Notes: a model not told the origin generated them from the letters alone. A stretch of 64,000 bases of DNA from Clostridiales bacterium (GCA_012800735.1 JAAZIU010000025.1:62001-126000), one strand, 5' to 3'; shown: positions 51,986 through 61,694, counted from the stretch's first letter. Numbers and translations: made by a program.

Positions 51986-54068
51986 ATTCTTCGTCTTTCT
52001 TTTCGGTTTCTCTGTATGCTTCGGCGTAGAAATATTCCTGGCTGTCAAGCGGTTCCTTGCCGGTTATTACCCGCTCGTATCTGCCGTTTGACATAAGCCT
52101 TGAGCGCTTTACATTATCGGCAAGCATCACCTGGGTCATCTCGAAAATCCGGTCGGCGATGCGTTTGTCATACACCGGAGTAATTACCTCTACCCGACGG
52201 GTGGTGTTGCGGGTCATCATATCAGCAGAGCCGAGATACACTCTTCTGCCGACATTTCTGCCGTTTCCGAAAATGAATAACCGACTATGCTCAAGAAAGC
52301 GGCCGACAATCGAAACAACCCTTATATTTTCGGTAACTCCGATTATTCCGGGCAGAAGACAGCAGATTCCGCGGACTATAAGGTCTACCTTTACTCCTCC
52401 GGAAGAAGCTTCCGCAAGAGCGTCTATAATGGCTTTATCGGTCAGTGAATTCATCTTCATGCAGATATAACCTTCATGACCGTAAGAAGCTTCGGTTTCG
52501 ATCTCGCGCAGCATCGTTTGTCTGAGAGTATTCGGAGAAACTAAAAGATATTCGTAACTGTCGCCGGGAACGCCGTTCATGAGATTTTCGAAAACCAACT
52601 CGGCGTCTCCGGTGATACGTTCGTCGACGGTTATTATTCCGATGTCGGTGTAAAGCTTTGCGGTCTTTTCGTTGTAATTTCCGGTACCGACATGAACTAT
52701 GCGGCGGATGCCGTTTTCTCCGCGGCGGGTGATAAGCGTCAGCTTTGAATGCACCTTCAAAGCCTCTATGCCGTAAATTATGTAACAGCCTGCGTCCTCC
52801 AGCCGTCTTGACCAGTTGACATTATTGGTCTCGTCAAATCTCGCCTTAAGCTCGACAACGGCGATAACCTCGATTCCCTTCTTTGCGGCGCGGCAAAGCG
52901 CGTCTATAACAAGGGAATTAGCCGCCATCCTGTAAAGAGAAATTTTGATAGAAACGGTTTCCGGATCCGCCACCGCCTCATCAAGCATGCGAAGATACGG
53001 TTTCATCGAATAATACGGGAAAGACAGGAATATGTCATTAAGCCGCGCCGTTTCTTCGATTGTTCTGTCTTCCGGCACATCGGTCTGATCGCGGGGAGAC
53101 AGCGACGAATAGAACAAATCCGGGTCGTCGCCGAAATGTCTGCGCAGCTTTGATTCAAGACCGTAGACAGACCCTAAATCAAGCACCGACATCGAATGAT
53201 AATATTTTGTCTCGTTTAAGCCTATCATTGAGACGATTGCGCGGCCGATCTTTTCCGCTCCCGCATAGGACGCGGAATAAGTTTCAAGCCTGACCGGAGT
53301 CATTTTCTCGCGGCGCTTTATAATCGCCGTCACGTAGTCGCGATAGTCGACTTCGTCGTCGGCAAAATTATCCTCAACGGTAACATCGGCGTTGCGGGTA
53401 ACGCGGACTATTGTTCTACCGAAAATATCGTAATTTTTGAAGATATCCGACGCGAAACGCAGCATAAGATCTTCTACCGGAACAAATGTCATTCCTTCGG
53501 CGGAAGGCAGCGATATTATACTACCGAAAGCGTTTGATATGGGAATGATTCCGAGAGAGGATTTCCCTCCGTCCTTTTTCGGTCTTATCGATACGACAAG
53601 ATAAGGCTTCAGGTTTTCCAGCATCGGAAGCGGATGCTTTGCGTCGATTATCCGCGGGGTGACATAAGGAAGCACCTCGCGTTTAAAATATTGCCGGGCG
53701 ACACGGGCGATATCGCCTTTAAGTCCGCCGGCGCCGATGAATTTGACGCCCTTAGACGCAAGCGCTGACGTGAGATTTCTGTAGCAGTTGTCGCGCAGCG
53801 CGTAGAGCGGGCGGGTTTCGGCGTACATTTTTTCAAGCTGCTCGGATGCCGTCATTCCGGTCTTGCCGTCCGGCGGATCGTCCGGAAGCAGGCTGCGGTC
53901 ATACATGGAACCGACACGCACCATGAAGAATTCGTCAAGATTTGAGCCGAATATCTCGATGAACTTCATCCGCTCAAAAAACGGCACCTCATGCGCCTGC
54001 GACTGCATCAGCACTCTTTTATTAAATTTGAGCCAGCTCAGCTCACGGTTTTCGTAAAATGAAATCAT
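51984..54068 (-). CDS. ppk1: Polyphosphate kinase 1
   Basis: 694-residue enzyme that polymerises inorganic polyphosphate from ATP reversibly through a phosphohistidine. It opens with NRELSWLKFNKRVL; later come SIKISLYRMAANSLVIDALCRAAKKG, VVELKARFDETNNVNWSRRLEDAGC, the catalytic-His region KVHSKLTLITRR and HVGTGNYNEKTAKLYTDIG. It is 58 bp downstream of the Ppx/GppA gene, so synthesis and breakdown of polyphosphate are encoded together. Confidence 0.95.
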   Translation of the reverse strand: MISFYENRELSWLKFNKRVLMQSQAHEVPFFERMKFIEIFGSNLDEFFMVRVGSMYDRSLLPDDPPDGKTGMTASEQLEKMYAETRPLYALRDNCYRNLTSALASKGVKFIGAGGLKGDIARVARQYFKREVLPYVTPRIIDAKHPLPMLENLKPYLVVSIRPKKDGGKSSLGIIPISNAFGSIISLPSAEGMTFVPVEDLMLRFASDIFKNYDIFGRTIVRVTRNADVTVEDNFADDEVDYRDYVTAIIKRREKMTPVRLETYSASYAGAEKIGRAIVSMIGLNETKYYHSMSVLDLGSVYGLESKLRRHFGDDPDLFYSSLSPRDQTDVPEDRTIEETARLNDIFLSFPYYSMKPYLRMLDEAVADPETVSIKISLYRMAANSLVIDALCRAAKKGIEVIAVVELKARFDETNNVNWSRRLEDAGCYIIYGIEALKVHSKLTLITRRGENGIRRIVHVGTGNYNEKTAKLYTDIGIITVDERITGDAELVFENLMNGVPGDSYEYLLVSPNTLRQTMLREIETEASYGHEGYICMKMNSLTDKAIIDALAEASSGGVKVDLIVRGICCLLPGIIGVTENIRVVSIVGRFLEHSRLFIFGNGRNVGRRVYLGSADMMTRNTTRRVEVITPVYDKRIADRIFEMTQVMLADNVKRSRLMSNGRYERVITGKEPLDSQEYFYAEAYRETEKKDEE

Positions 54069-54126
54069 AGGATCGACCGCGGCGGAAGCTTTTTTCGCCT
54101 TTATTCTTTATATAAAAATGTTGGGA

Positions 54127-55260
54127 TTACTCCTGATCAGAGAACGAATGCTCGCGCGGGATATCGTCGCCCGAAATGTCGCCGTCTTCCGTATCATCGA
54201 TATCATCGATATCTTCGGATTCAAGGTCATCATCAAGGTCGTCGAAATCTTCATCGGGTTCTGGTTCTGATACCAGTTCCAGTTTAGCTTCGGCAACCGG
54301 TTCCGCATTTCCGTTTTCTTCGATTTCTCTCATGCGGCTTAGGAGGTAACCTTCGCGAAGACCTGCCCCGGAGATAACAATGTTTTTGGGATTCACCCGT
54401 CGGACGACTTCGGCAAATGCAAGGAGACCGGCGACAATGGTATGAAGCCGCTCAGGCATCAGGCGGATAAGCGTTTCGATACGTTTTTTGTTAAGATCGG
54501 TATAAAAGTCGACGGTATCAAGAAATTCTTCGTATGAAATCGTATATCCGGACATCGGCGCCGGCGCGCCTGTCATCTCTGCGTGAAGTCTGGCGGCGGA
54601 ACGGGCGGTTCCTCCGACGATATACAGAGTGTCGCCGTAGCTGCCGAGCCAGTCGACATAGCTGATACGCTCCTCGACATAGCGGCTTAACTTCCTCTTT
54701 TCTTTTTTGGAGGGTATAACCTTGTCGACGAATTTTCTGTAAAGTGAAAGACAGCCGAATTTGTCGGAATAAGCCTTTACCGCCAGACCGTCGACAAACC
54801 CGAGCAGCTCTATCGAGGCGCCTCCGAGGTCGCAAAGCATACCGGTTCTGATACTGCCGCCGAGGGCGTATTTAAGACCGTCGAAGCAGAGCAGCGCTTC
54901 GTTTTCTCCCGATATAAGCGAGGTGTCAAGACCGGTCTGAGCCTTGACTATCGATACCACCCTCGAAGCATTTACTATGTTTCGAAGAGAAGCGGTCGCA
55001 AGACTGAATATACGATCTTCCTCTACATTAACGGCGAGCGCCAGTTTTTTATATTTTTCCAGAGTTTCGATAAGACGGCTGATTCCGGCGTCGGACATAA
55101 TCCTGCGGCGCTTATAGTTGATAAGCCCGATGGTCGAAGATTCGGTGAGTACCAAATTAAGTCTCGTTTCTCCTCCCGATGTCGTAACATCGTATATATT
55201 CATCTTAACGGTATTCGAGCCGATATCGACGACCGCATAGCGTGTTTTTTCAAAGCTCAT
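54127..55260 (-). CDS. ppx: Exopolyphosphatase / guanosine pentaphosphate phosphatase
   Basis: 377 residues. The ASKHA-fold core has VVDIGSNTVKMNIYDV (phosphate loop), SLATASLRN, MLCDLGGASIELL and VGGTARSAARLH; the helical part continues through PERLHTIVAGLLAFAEV and IVISGAGLREG. The last ~70 residues are a nearly pure Asp/Glu/Ser tail not typical of the family. Ppx removes terminal phosphate from polyphosphate; GppA acts on pppGpp. It sits directly upstream of ppk1 and 37 bp downstream of the VanY-type gene. Confidence 0.9.
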   Translation of the reverse strand: MSFEKTRYAVVDIGSNTVKMNIYDVTTSGGETRLNLVLTESSTIGLINYKRRRIMSDAGISRLIETLEKYKKLALAVNVEEDRIFSLATASLRNIVNASRVVSIVKAQTGLDTSLISGENEALLCFDGLKYALGGSIRTGMLCDLGGASIELLGFVDGLAVKAYSDKFGCLSLYRKFVDKVIPSKKEKRKLSRYVEERISYVDWLGSYGDTLYIVGGTARSAARLHAEMTGAPAPMSGYTISYEEFLDTVDFYTDLNKKRIETLIRLMPERLHTIVAGLLAFAEVVRRVNPKNIVISGAGLREGYLLSRMREIEENGNAEPVAEAKLELVSEPEPDEDFDDLDDDLESEDIDDIDDTEDGDISGDDIPREHSFSDQE

Positions 55261-55297
55261 AAATTGTGTGTCCTTTCTTAATTAAAGTATATATAAT

Positions 55298-56740
55298 TCA
55301 GCTCCGACCGAGAGAAGTCCAGTATTCTTCGAGACAAATGCCTCTTTCGTATATCTTGCACGCATGATAACGACCGATGTATCTGAAATGCCAGGGTTCA
55401 TACGTAATTCCGGTTATATCGGTTTTCCCCTCCGGGTAACGAATGATAAATCCAAATTTATGACAGTTAGCCGCCATCCATTTCCCTGCCGGAGTGTCTC
55501 CGAAGCTTACGTCGGCGGCAGGAAGGTTATGCATATCGCAGCAAAGACCCGATTGATGCTCAGAGGTTCCGGGAACCGCGACGATCTTGGATGCGGCGGC
55601 GTAAGCCTTTTCATCGCCAAGATAGCTGTATTGAAGCAGCCGCGCGTTAAACAGCTGGCTTTGATAATTATAGTTGCGAAATCCGGAAGTGACGGTAACG
55701 TCGTTATATCCCTGCGCTCTCGCTTCAATAAGGAAGGCTTCCAGCGATTTGGCGGCATAAAGCCTAATCTGCTGTACTGCGCGGCCATCCTGCCGGGTAT
55801 CAATTATATCTACAAGATCATCAGGCACATAATCCGGCTCAAGCTTGTGGGTGGAGTTGATAAGCGTCAGATACTCATCGCCCTTGGGATTCATGTATTC
55901 CTCATACATGCTGATATCCGCTTTAAAATTAAAGGTGTAGTTTTCCCATGTTGTCTCTGCCGGAGGCTGGGGCGCCGCTTCGGTTACGTCATCAACGGCG
56001 TTAACGGGAACTTCTATGGGAATATCCGCGGGAGTTTCTCCTTCCCCGACAGTCTCCATATCCGGATAGACAATATTGCCGTCAGCGTCGGTTTCGATGC
56101 TGGGCGCAAAGGGATCGAGCGTAGTTGAATCGACAGGCGCGCCGGACTGAGATTTCGGCATGACGGCAACTCTTAATATAATTACCGTGACGGTAATTAT
56201 CAGCGCAAGCGCGGCAAAAACAGTTACAGTACCTATAATGACCCGCTTCCGCTGTTTTTCTTCTTTGCGTCTTCTGGTCTCTTCCACCAATTTTCTGCGC
56301 TGATCCGCCATGCGAGCTTCGGCTCTGCGGCGTGACTCGGCGGCTGCCTGCTCGGGGCTCATTTGACTGTAATCTTCTCCGCGATAGGGAGCGCTCATTC
56401 GACGGCTCTGATTTGTCTGTCTGGAGCCGCTCATCTGAACCGGGCGATAGCCGCCGGTACGGGAAGCCCCGACACCGGGCGCGCTTCTTTGACCGGCAGG
56501 CTGCCCCGGGGGGCGGCTGCCTGAGGGATGCTGCATCGGAGTGGTACGGTTGTCTTTATTTGGATTACTGCGGTTTTGTGCACCCGGAGCGCGACCGGAT
56601 TCGATTCCTGGCGCATTTTGCCTTGCGTTTCGGAGTCGGTTGCTGCTTTGAACATTGCTGTTTTGAACATTACTGTTCAGAGCATCCCCGCGCGCCGGTC
56701 TTTCGCCCAAAGTACCTTGCTTCGGGTTCTGATTATTCAA
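55298..56740 (-). CDS. VanY-type D-alanyl-D-alanine carboxypeptidase, membrane anchored
   Basis: 480 residues: an Asn/Gln/Arg/Pro-rich cytoplasmic segment (~1-170), one membrane helix (VIIGTVTVFAALALIITVTVI), a Pro/Glu/Thr-rich spacer, then an M15B peptidase domain. The zinc and catalytic residues are in SGFRNYNYQ, GTSEHQSGLCCDMHN and EPWHFRYIG. It would trim the terminal D-Ala of wall stem peptides outside the cell. The TTG at 56740 with GAGG 8 bp upstream is preferred; a GTG at 56788 in a GTGA overlap with the upstream gene would add 16 residues. It is cotranscribed with the next membrane protein. Confidence 0.85.
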   Translation of the reverse strand: MNNQNPKQGTLGERPARGDALNSNVQNSNVQSSNRLRNARQNAPGIESGRAPGAQNRSNPNKDNRTTPMQHPSGSRPPGQPAGQRSAPGVGASRTGGYRPVQMSGSRQTNQSRRMSAPYRGEDYSQMSPEQAAAESRRRAEARMADQRRKLVEETRRRKEEKQRKRVIIGTVTVFAALALIITVTVIILRVAVMPKSQSGAPVDSTTLDPFAPSIETDADGNIVYPDMETVGEGETPADIPIEVPVNAVDDVTEAAPQPPAETTWENYTFNFKADISMYEEYMNPKGDEYLTLINSTHKLEPDYVPDDLVDIIDTRQDGRAVQQIRLYAAKSLEAFLIEARAQGYNDVTVTSGFRNYNYQSQLFNARLLQYSYLGDEKAYAAASKIVAVPGTSEHQSGLCCDMHNLPAADVSFGDTPAGKWMAANCHKFGFIIRYPEGKTDITGITYEPWHFRYIGRYHACKIYERGICLEEYWTSLGRS

Positions 56741-56784
56741 TTCTTCTGCCTCGTTTATAAAAAATCGGTAATAGTTTAAAAAAT

Positions 56785-57894
56785 TCACTCAACAACATCA
56801 ATCAACGGAGCGGTATCCGGCGGAGGTGTTTGTCCGGCTCGTTTCAATTCCTCTTCTGCCGCTATCTTTAGCTCTTCCTGTCTTTTAGCTTCTTTTATTG
56901 CTCTTACAGTCGCCGGATCGGTCAGTTTGAGGATTTCTTCGGAAAGGCTGTTTTCCGCGATGTTGGGTATCGGAACCTCGTATTTCAGTGAAAAGGACAG
57001 CGGTTTGTCGGTGGAAACCGGTTTTCCGTCCGAAGGGGTTATCTCAAGCACCGAGCGCTCGGAGTTGTATTCAGCTGTCATATTCATGACATAGTAATTT
57101 ATAAACTCATAAGGTATCCAGACTTCATTTGAAATAAGCAGCGCCTTGTCGGTCAGACGGACGGTGTTGCCGTTTATCTCGGCGGTGTCCGAGCCTATTC
57201 TGAAGCTGACTGTGTCTCCGTACGGAGACTTTGAGTTGTCGAAATTGGTTTTTGTTATAAAGCTGTATTCGCCGGCATTTCCGGTAACGGTAAAGCTGAA
57301 TAAATCGGCTAAAGTGTTGAAATTAATATAGAAATGACCGTTATGTTTTACCTTTGACGTGTCATGGCTCCAAAGATGGCTGTCGGCGGTGAAATAACGC
57401 CTGCGGAAATATATATAATTCCCTCTGAGCTCTCTGGCTTCGGCGCGTGTTATCTCCGAGCCAAGCACATAAATAACGGTATCTTTTTCAAATCGGTTCG
57501 CAAGCGACCGGTAATTAAGGTTGATATACATTGCGGCAAAACATATAATGATCGCCGCGGTAAACATAATGAGAAAGAGTTTTATTCCGCCGAATAACGC
57601 CTCAATGCGCTCTGCCCGCTTGCGCTTAAGTTCCGCCTGCCTTGCGCGCCGCTGCGCTTCCCTTCTTTGCTGCGCCCGCCGCTGTTCGGCCTGACGCATC
57701 AGCCGCTGCTGTTCCAGTATGCGTTTCTGCCGGAAATCGTTGGTGTTATATCGTCTGTTGTTATAAGAGCCCCTCGGAGCGCCTCCGGCGCTTGCGAAAG
57801 CGCCGCTTTGAGGATTCCGAGTGCGGCTTTGCGGCCTTGTACGGCCATTCGTTCTGCCGGAAACGTTCCCACGGTTATTTTGGCTGTATGCCAT
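56785..57894 (-). CDS. Single-pass membrane protein with basic coiled N-terminus and stalk-like domain
   Basis: 369 residues. The first ~100 are basic and rich in Arg, Gln and Asn, forming a likely coiled segment (RRAQQRREAQRRARQAELKRKRAERIE). A membrane helix follows (~102-125). The outside part contains repeated strand-turn units (VSFRIGSDTAEINGNTVRLTDKALLISNEVWIPYEFI) that resemble the copper amine oxidase N-terminal stalk repeat, used as an extracellular beta module. Its end overlaps the VanY-type gene, so the two probably work at the wall together. No enzyme motif is visible. Confidence 0.7.
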   Translation of the reverse strand: MAYSQNNRGNVSGRTNGRTRPQSRTRNPQSGAFASAGGAPRGSYNNRRYNTNDFRQKRILEQQRLMRQAEQRRAQQRREAQRRARQAELKRKRAERIEALFGGIKLFLIMFTAAIIICFAAMYINLNYRSLANRFEKDTVIYVLGSEITRAEARELRGNYIYFRRRYFTADSHLWSHDTSKVKHNGHFYINFNTLADLFSFTVTGNAGEYSFITKTNFDNSKSPYGDTVSFRIGSDTAEINGNTVRLTDKALLISNEVWIPYEFINYYVMNMTAEYNSERSVLEITPSDGKPVSTDKPLSFSLKYEVPIPNIAENSLSEEILKLTDPATVRAIKEAKRQEELKIAAEEELKRAGQTPPPDTAPLIDVVE

Positions 57895-57945
57895 ATCATG
57901 AGACCGTCCTTTTATTCAATTCAATGTGTCAATTTTACTGCCGAG

Positions 57946-59094
57946 TCATCGCCTCAGATATCCGGAAAGCTCGGAAAGACGTTTTCCGGCGTAACTTATA
58001 AGTGATTTTTCTGCTTCGCAATAGATATATTCTTCGTTTTCCCCGGGGATTCCCGTCCTGTATCGGCGGCAGCCGAACCGACAGAAACCGAGAGCGTCGC
58101 AGCCGCGGCATTTTTCGTTTAGCTTCGGAGCGCCGGTTTCAAGAAAGCGCCTCGCGGCGGGCGAGTCAAAAAGCGCCTTTACGCCGTCTTTTATATAACC
58201 CATCTTCCATTCGTCAAGGCAGTAAAAATCGCAGGGATAAACAGAACCATCGCCTTCGACGACATACTGCACCGAACAGCCTCCGCGGCTGCCGCATTCT
58301 TCGGGCATAAATCCGGCGGCGACTCTGACAAGGTCGTCAAACCTTCGAACCGAAACCCGCTCGCCGCTGCCGCCGAGATAAGCCTTTATATCTTTATACC
58401 AGCAGTCGAACAGGCTGCGCTGAAATCTTCCCCAACTTTCGCAGCTGAGGCTTCTGTTACTGCTGTCGCTGCCGTCGATACAGGGAATAAACTGCATAAA
58501 ATGCCATCCGCGGGATTTATAGTCGTTGTATATCCTGCTTGCCCTCTTTGCCATTTGATCGGTTACCACGGTGAGGATATTGAATTCGGCTCCTGCGGCT
58601 TTCAGGTTTTCCGCCGCTTTGAGAGCCGCTTCATAGCTGCCCTTTCCTCCGGGGGCAGGACGGTTTGCGTCGTGCAGCTGCGGAGCGCCGTCTATCGAAA
58701 GTCCGACAAGCCAGTTGTTTTCGGCGAAAAATTCGGCAAATCGGGAGTCTTCCGCAACAAGCACTCCGTTTGTCTGTATCGTAAAGCGGACATCAAGTCC
58801 CGGCGCCGATTCCTTTGCCGCCGCAAGAGATTTATCCTGAAATTTTCTGAAATTATCAAGACCCCATAATGTAGGCTCGCCGCCCTGAAAACTGAAAGTC
58901 AGGCTGCCGGACGCGGCGTTCACGGCCGAATAAATCAACTCGTCGACGGTTTTATCGCTCATCCGGCCGAAATCCCGCGTTTTGCGCATTAAAGTCTCGG
59001 CGCGATAGAAGCAGTATCTGCAAGCGAGATTGCACTCTCCGGATACCGGCTTTATCAGCAGCGACAGCGGACGCCGCTCGTCTCTGCCCGTCAC
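57946..59094 (-). CDS. Anaerobic sulfatase-maturating enzyme (radical SAM)
   Basis: 382-residue radical SAM protein with the CxxxCxxC cluster motif C-NLA-C-RY-C (Cys21, 25, 28), SFQGGEPTL, VGLSIDGAPQLHD and a Cys-rich SPASM end (GGCSVQYVVEGDGSVYPCDFYC, CRGCDALGFCRFGC) for further FeS clusters. It converts the active-site Cys of a sulfatase to formylglycine without oxygen. The start is the GTG at 59094, overlapping the sulfatase stop by 4 bp (GTGA) with an AGGGAAGG site; a longer start would lie inside the sulfatase gene. Its substrate is surely the adjacent sulfatase. Confidence 0.9.
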   Translation of the reverse strand: MTGRDERRPLSLLIKPVSGECNLACRYCFYRAETLMRKTRDFGRMSDKTVDELIYSAVNAASGSLTFSFQGGEPTLWGLDNFRKFQDKSLAAAKESAPGLDVRFTIQTNGVLVAEDSRFAEFFAENNWLVGLSIDGAPQLHDANRPAPGGKGSYEAALKAAENLKAAGAEFNILTVVTDQMAKRASRIYNDYKSRGWHFMQFIPCIDGSDSSNRSLSCESWGRFQRSLFDCWYKDIKAYLGGSGERVSVRRFDDLVRVAAGFMPEECGSRGGCSVQYVVEGDGSVYPCDFYCLDEWKMGYIKDGVKALFDSPAARRFLETGAPKLNEKCRGCDALGFCRFGCRRYRTGIPGENEEYIYCEAEKSLISYAGKRLSELSGYLRR

Positions 59095-60482
59095 AGCTTT
59101 CTGCCTTCCCTGAGCTGAACTTCTCCCGTCCAGCCGATAAGGGGATCGCGGCATCGGGTAAGCTCATCGAGAAGACGGAGGCGATAATCGGCGATTATAT
59201 CTTTGTATTCCGGATTTGAAATTTCATTTGAAAGCTCGTTCGGATCTATCTCGCGGTCGTAAAATTCGTCGATGTCGGTAGCGTTCCAGATGTATTTGTA
59301 TCTCTCGCCGCAAATCATCCTCGAACAATAGAGCCCGAACTGCTGACCGTTGTAGGTGGAAACGGCGGTTTCGCGTCCGTCGAATTCAACTCCGGCAAAC
59401 AGATCCGCCGACATATCCTTGCCCTGAAACAGCCCTTGCGGAACATTTACCCCTAACATCGAGCAGAGGGTCGCGGGGATGTCAAGCATGCTTTGAGTAA
59501 AGCTTTTTACCCTCATCGGCTTTATATGCCCGTCCCAGCGAATTGCCATCGGGATATGGGTAATGTCGTCGTACATATTGTAGTGCTTGTCTATCAGCCG
59601 GTGAGCGCCGCACATATCGCCGTGGTCGGTAGCGTAGACGATTATCGTGTTTTCTATCTGCCCGGTCTTTTCAAGGGCGTCGAGTATCCGCCCCAAAGCG
59701 TCGTCGTATTGGCTGATAATGCCGTAATACAGGGCGACGGTGTATTTCCAGCAATTATCCCAGGTAAGGTCCTCAAGTCTCCAGCTATATAACTGCTGGC
59801 GCTGAATATACGGTTTGCCTTCGAAGGTCTCGCCCATGCTTCCCCAGGGTTCTATATCATCGGGGTCATACATCGAGGCGAACGGTTCGCTCGGCCGGCA
59901 GGGCAGGTGCGGCTCCGGCGAGTCTATATGGATATACCACGGTTCATCCGATTTTGAAAGCTCCTCAATATATCCGACCGCATGGCGGGCTACCTGATGG
60001 GTGAAGCTGTCTTCAAGCGGCACCGGGTTCTTTTCGCCGAAGTATCCGTTTTTGTATTTAACATCCGGATATTTATCCGAAATGTATTTATTTATATCTG
60101 CGCGGGAGACAAAGCGATCGAAGCCGTAGTCGGACGGCGCGGCTTTCGGGTCGACTTCCCAGCAGCCGATGTAGGCGGTGTTATAGCCCATCTCCCGGAT
60201 TTCGCGGGTCCAGCTGAACATCGTTTTGTCCATTCCGCAGACCGGAAACACGATATGCGGGTTCCAGAGTCCGCCGTAGCTCTCCGGTCTCATTCCGGAA
60301 AAAAGCGCCTGGCGCGCGGGGGCGCAAACCGGAATCGGAGTATAGCAGTTTTCGAAAAATGCTCCGTTTCCGGCGATGCGTTCCAAATTCGGAGTTTTAA
60401 CGCCGAAGCGGCGGCTCATCGACACGCAATCGTAGCGCTGCTGGTCGTATTGCAGATATAAAAGGTTCGGAGCCTTTGACAT
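59091..60482 (-). CDS. Cys-type sulfatase
   Basis: 463-residue type I sulfatase without a signal peptide. The formylglycine motif is C-A-P-A-R (Cys53 in PVCAPARQALFSG); metal ligands include YDQQR near the start and the late DHGD. Cys at the key position and the overlapping maturase gene show anaerobic activation. It would release sulfate from sulfated glycans such as mucin or host or plant polysaccharide oligomers taken into the cell. The extended promoter at 60539-60567 drives the pair. Confidence 0.9.
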   Translation of the reverse strand: MSKAPNLLYLQYDQQRYDCVSMSRRFGVKTPNLERIAGNGAFFENCYTPIPVCAPARQALFSGMRPESYGGLWNPHIVFPVCGMDKTMFSWTREIREMGYNTAYIGCWEVDPKAAPSDYGFDRFVSRADINKYISDKYPDVKYKNGYFGEKNPVPLEDSFTHQVARHAVGYIEELSKSDEPWYIHIDSPEPHLPCRPSEPFASMYDPDDIEPWGSMGETFEGKPYIQRQQLYSWRLEDLTWDNCWKYTVALYYGIISQYDDALGRILDALEKTGQIENTIIVYATDHGDMCGAHRLIDKHYNMYDDITHIPMAIRWDGHIKPMRVKSFTQSMLDIPATLCSMLGVNVPQGLFQGKDMSADLFAGVEFDGRETAVSTYNGQQFGLYCSRMICGERYKYIWNATDIDEFYDREIDPNELSNEISNPEYKDIIADYRLRLLDELTRCRDPLIGWTGEVQLREGRKL

Positions 60483-60538
60483 TCAAATCCACTCCAATCA
60501 GAAAAGTAAAACCGTTCTTTATATTAATCAGATGTATA

Positions 60539-60567
60539 ATTATAGCATGTAAGGCGGAATATTTCAA
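60539..60567 (-). promoter_or_regulatory. Promoter of the sulfatase-maturase operon
   Basis: Minus strand TTGAAA (60562-60567), 17-bp spacer, TATAAT (60539-60544) preceded by TGC (extended -10). Confidence 0.8.
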
Positions 60568-60621
60568 GTATATTTGAGATGTGGCGGGTAAATTTTTTCT
60601 ATATTTTGAATATAGAAAGCT

Positions 60622-60657
60622 AAAATCCGGCGGCATTTTAAAGAAACGCCGCCGGAT
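60622..60657 (-). terminator. Terminator after the sugar isomerase gene
   Basis: Perfect 10-bp stem ATCCGGCGGC / GCCGCCGGAT (60625-60634, 60648-60657); read on the minus strand it is followed by a short T-run. Confidence 0.7.
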
Positions 60658-60708
60658 ATGTTATTTAGTATGAATTTTAACTGTTTTGCCGGGGTTTTGA
60701 TTCTTCGG

Positions 60709-61443
60709 TCAGATTCCCTCGGCGCGGTCGCAAAGATTAAGGAATTCGATGCAGCGGCGGACTTCGCTGAGACCGGTCGGTTTAAGTCCTTCGCTTTCGA
60801 CTATCATGGTAAGGTTGTTCTTGATGCAGTATTCGCGTACCGCTTTGACAGGAGCGTCGCCGAGACCGAGAGAACGGCCTTCTCCGTCCTTTATGCCGTC
60901 TTTGAGATGAATGACGGAAACTCTGCCCTTCAGCTTTTCAAGCGTCTCTATCGGGCAAAGATCGGCGTTCCAAACCCAGAAAGTGTCGATCTCGAACTTC
61001 ATCTTCGATCTTTTTTGAAGCTCGTCGTGCATAATGAAGCCTTCGGCGGTCGGCAGAAATTCATAGCTGTGGTTGTGGTAGGCAAGCTCGATGCCTTCGG
61101 CTTCGAACATCGGAACAAGCTTGTTTGTCTTTTCGATAAAATCATCAAGTTTAGCCCTGGTGCTGAGGTCGGCGCCGGGGATTATAAACGCTTTTGCGCC
61201 GATGGTCTTATGATAAGCGACGGCTTCTTCGAAATTGTCGCAGGCCCAATGCCAGTCGGAGTGAGTTCCGCTGCAGACAAGACCGTTTTTGTCGAGCATT
61301 GCTTTGACATCCTCGGCGGAGTGGCCGAAGAAGCCGGCGAATTCGATATAATGATAACCCATTTCGGCTACTTCTGAAAGAGCCATTGCAAGATCCTTGC
61401 CGGTAAGGTCGCGGACGCTGAACATCTGAAGACCGTATTTCAT
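60709..61443 (-). CDS. Sugar phosphate isomerase/epimerase (AP endonuclease-2 barrel)
   Basis: 244-residue TIM-barrel enzyme of the xylose-isomerase-like family. Metal and substrate residues appear in YIEFAGFFGHS, CSGTHSDWHW, ELAYHNHSYEF, FEIDTFWVWNADL, VIHLKDG and MIVESEGL. It probably epimerises or isomerises a sugar or inositol derivative. ACGGAGGA just upstream gives a strong start. It is divergent from the ThuA gene, a combination often seen in carbohydrate catabolic clusters. Confidence 0.85.
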   Translation of the reverse strand: MKYGLQMFSVRDLTGKDLAMALSEVAEMGYHYIEFAGFFGHSAEDVKAMLDKNGLVCSGTHSDWHWACDNFEEAVAYHKTIGAKAFIIPGADLSTRAKLDDFIEKTNKLVPMFEAEGIELAYHNHSYEFLPTAEGFIMHDELQKRSKMKFEIDTFWVWNADLCPIETLEKLKGRVSVIHLKDGIKDGEGRSLGLGDAPVKAVREYCIKNNLTMIVESEGLKPTGLSEVRRCIEFLNLCDRAEGI

Positions 61444-61493
61444 GATAAATCCTCCGTAAAATCTGATTATAAGTTGTTTCTTTGCTCAACGGA

Positions 61494-61522
61494 ATTATAT
61501 CACATATCCGCCGCTCCGTCAA
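61494..61522 (-). promoter_or_regulatory. Promoter of the sugar isomerase gene
   Basis: Minus strand TTGACG (61517-61522), 17-bp spacer, TATAAT (61494-61499) preceded by TGA (extended -10). Confidence 0.75.
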
Positions 61523-61626
61523 GCGTATTTTGATAATTTCCCGAAATTCTCTCCGCGGTGGATTTGTCATTTTTTTCGGTAAAATTTCCGCAAAAGCAAA
61601 ATCTGCGGTTTATTTTAATTTTTCGG

Positions 61627-61655
61627 TTGACAAATGCGGCGGATTGAGTTATACT
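61627..61655 (+). promoter_or_regulatory. Promoter of the ThuA-like gene
   Basis: TTGACA (61627-61632), 17-bp spacer, TATACT (61650-61655), divergent from the isomerase promoter ~105 bp away. Confidence 0.75.
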
Positions 61656-61694
61656 GTCTATGAAGTTATTATTTACGGAAAAGGAGATTTTGAA

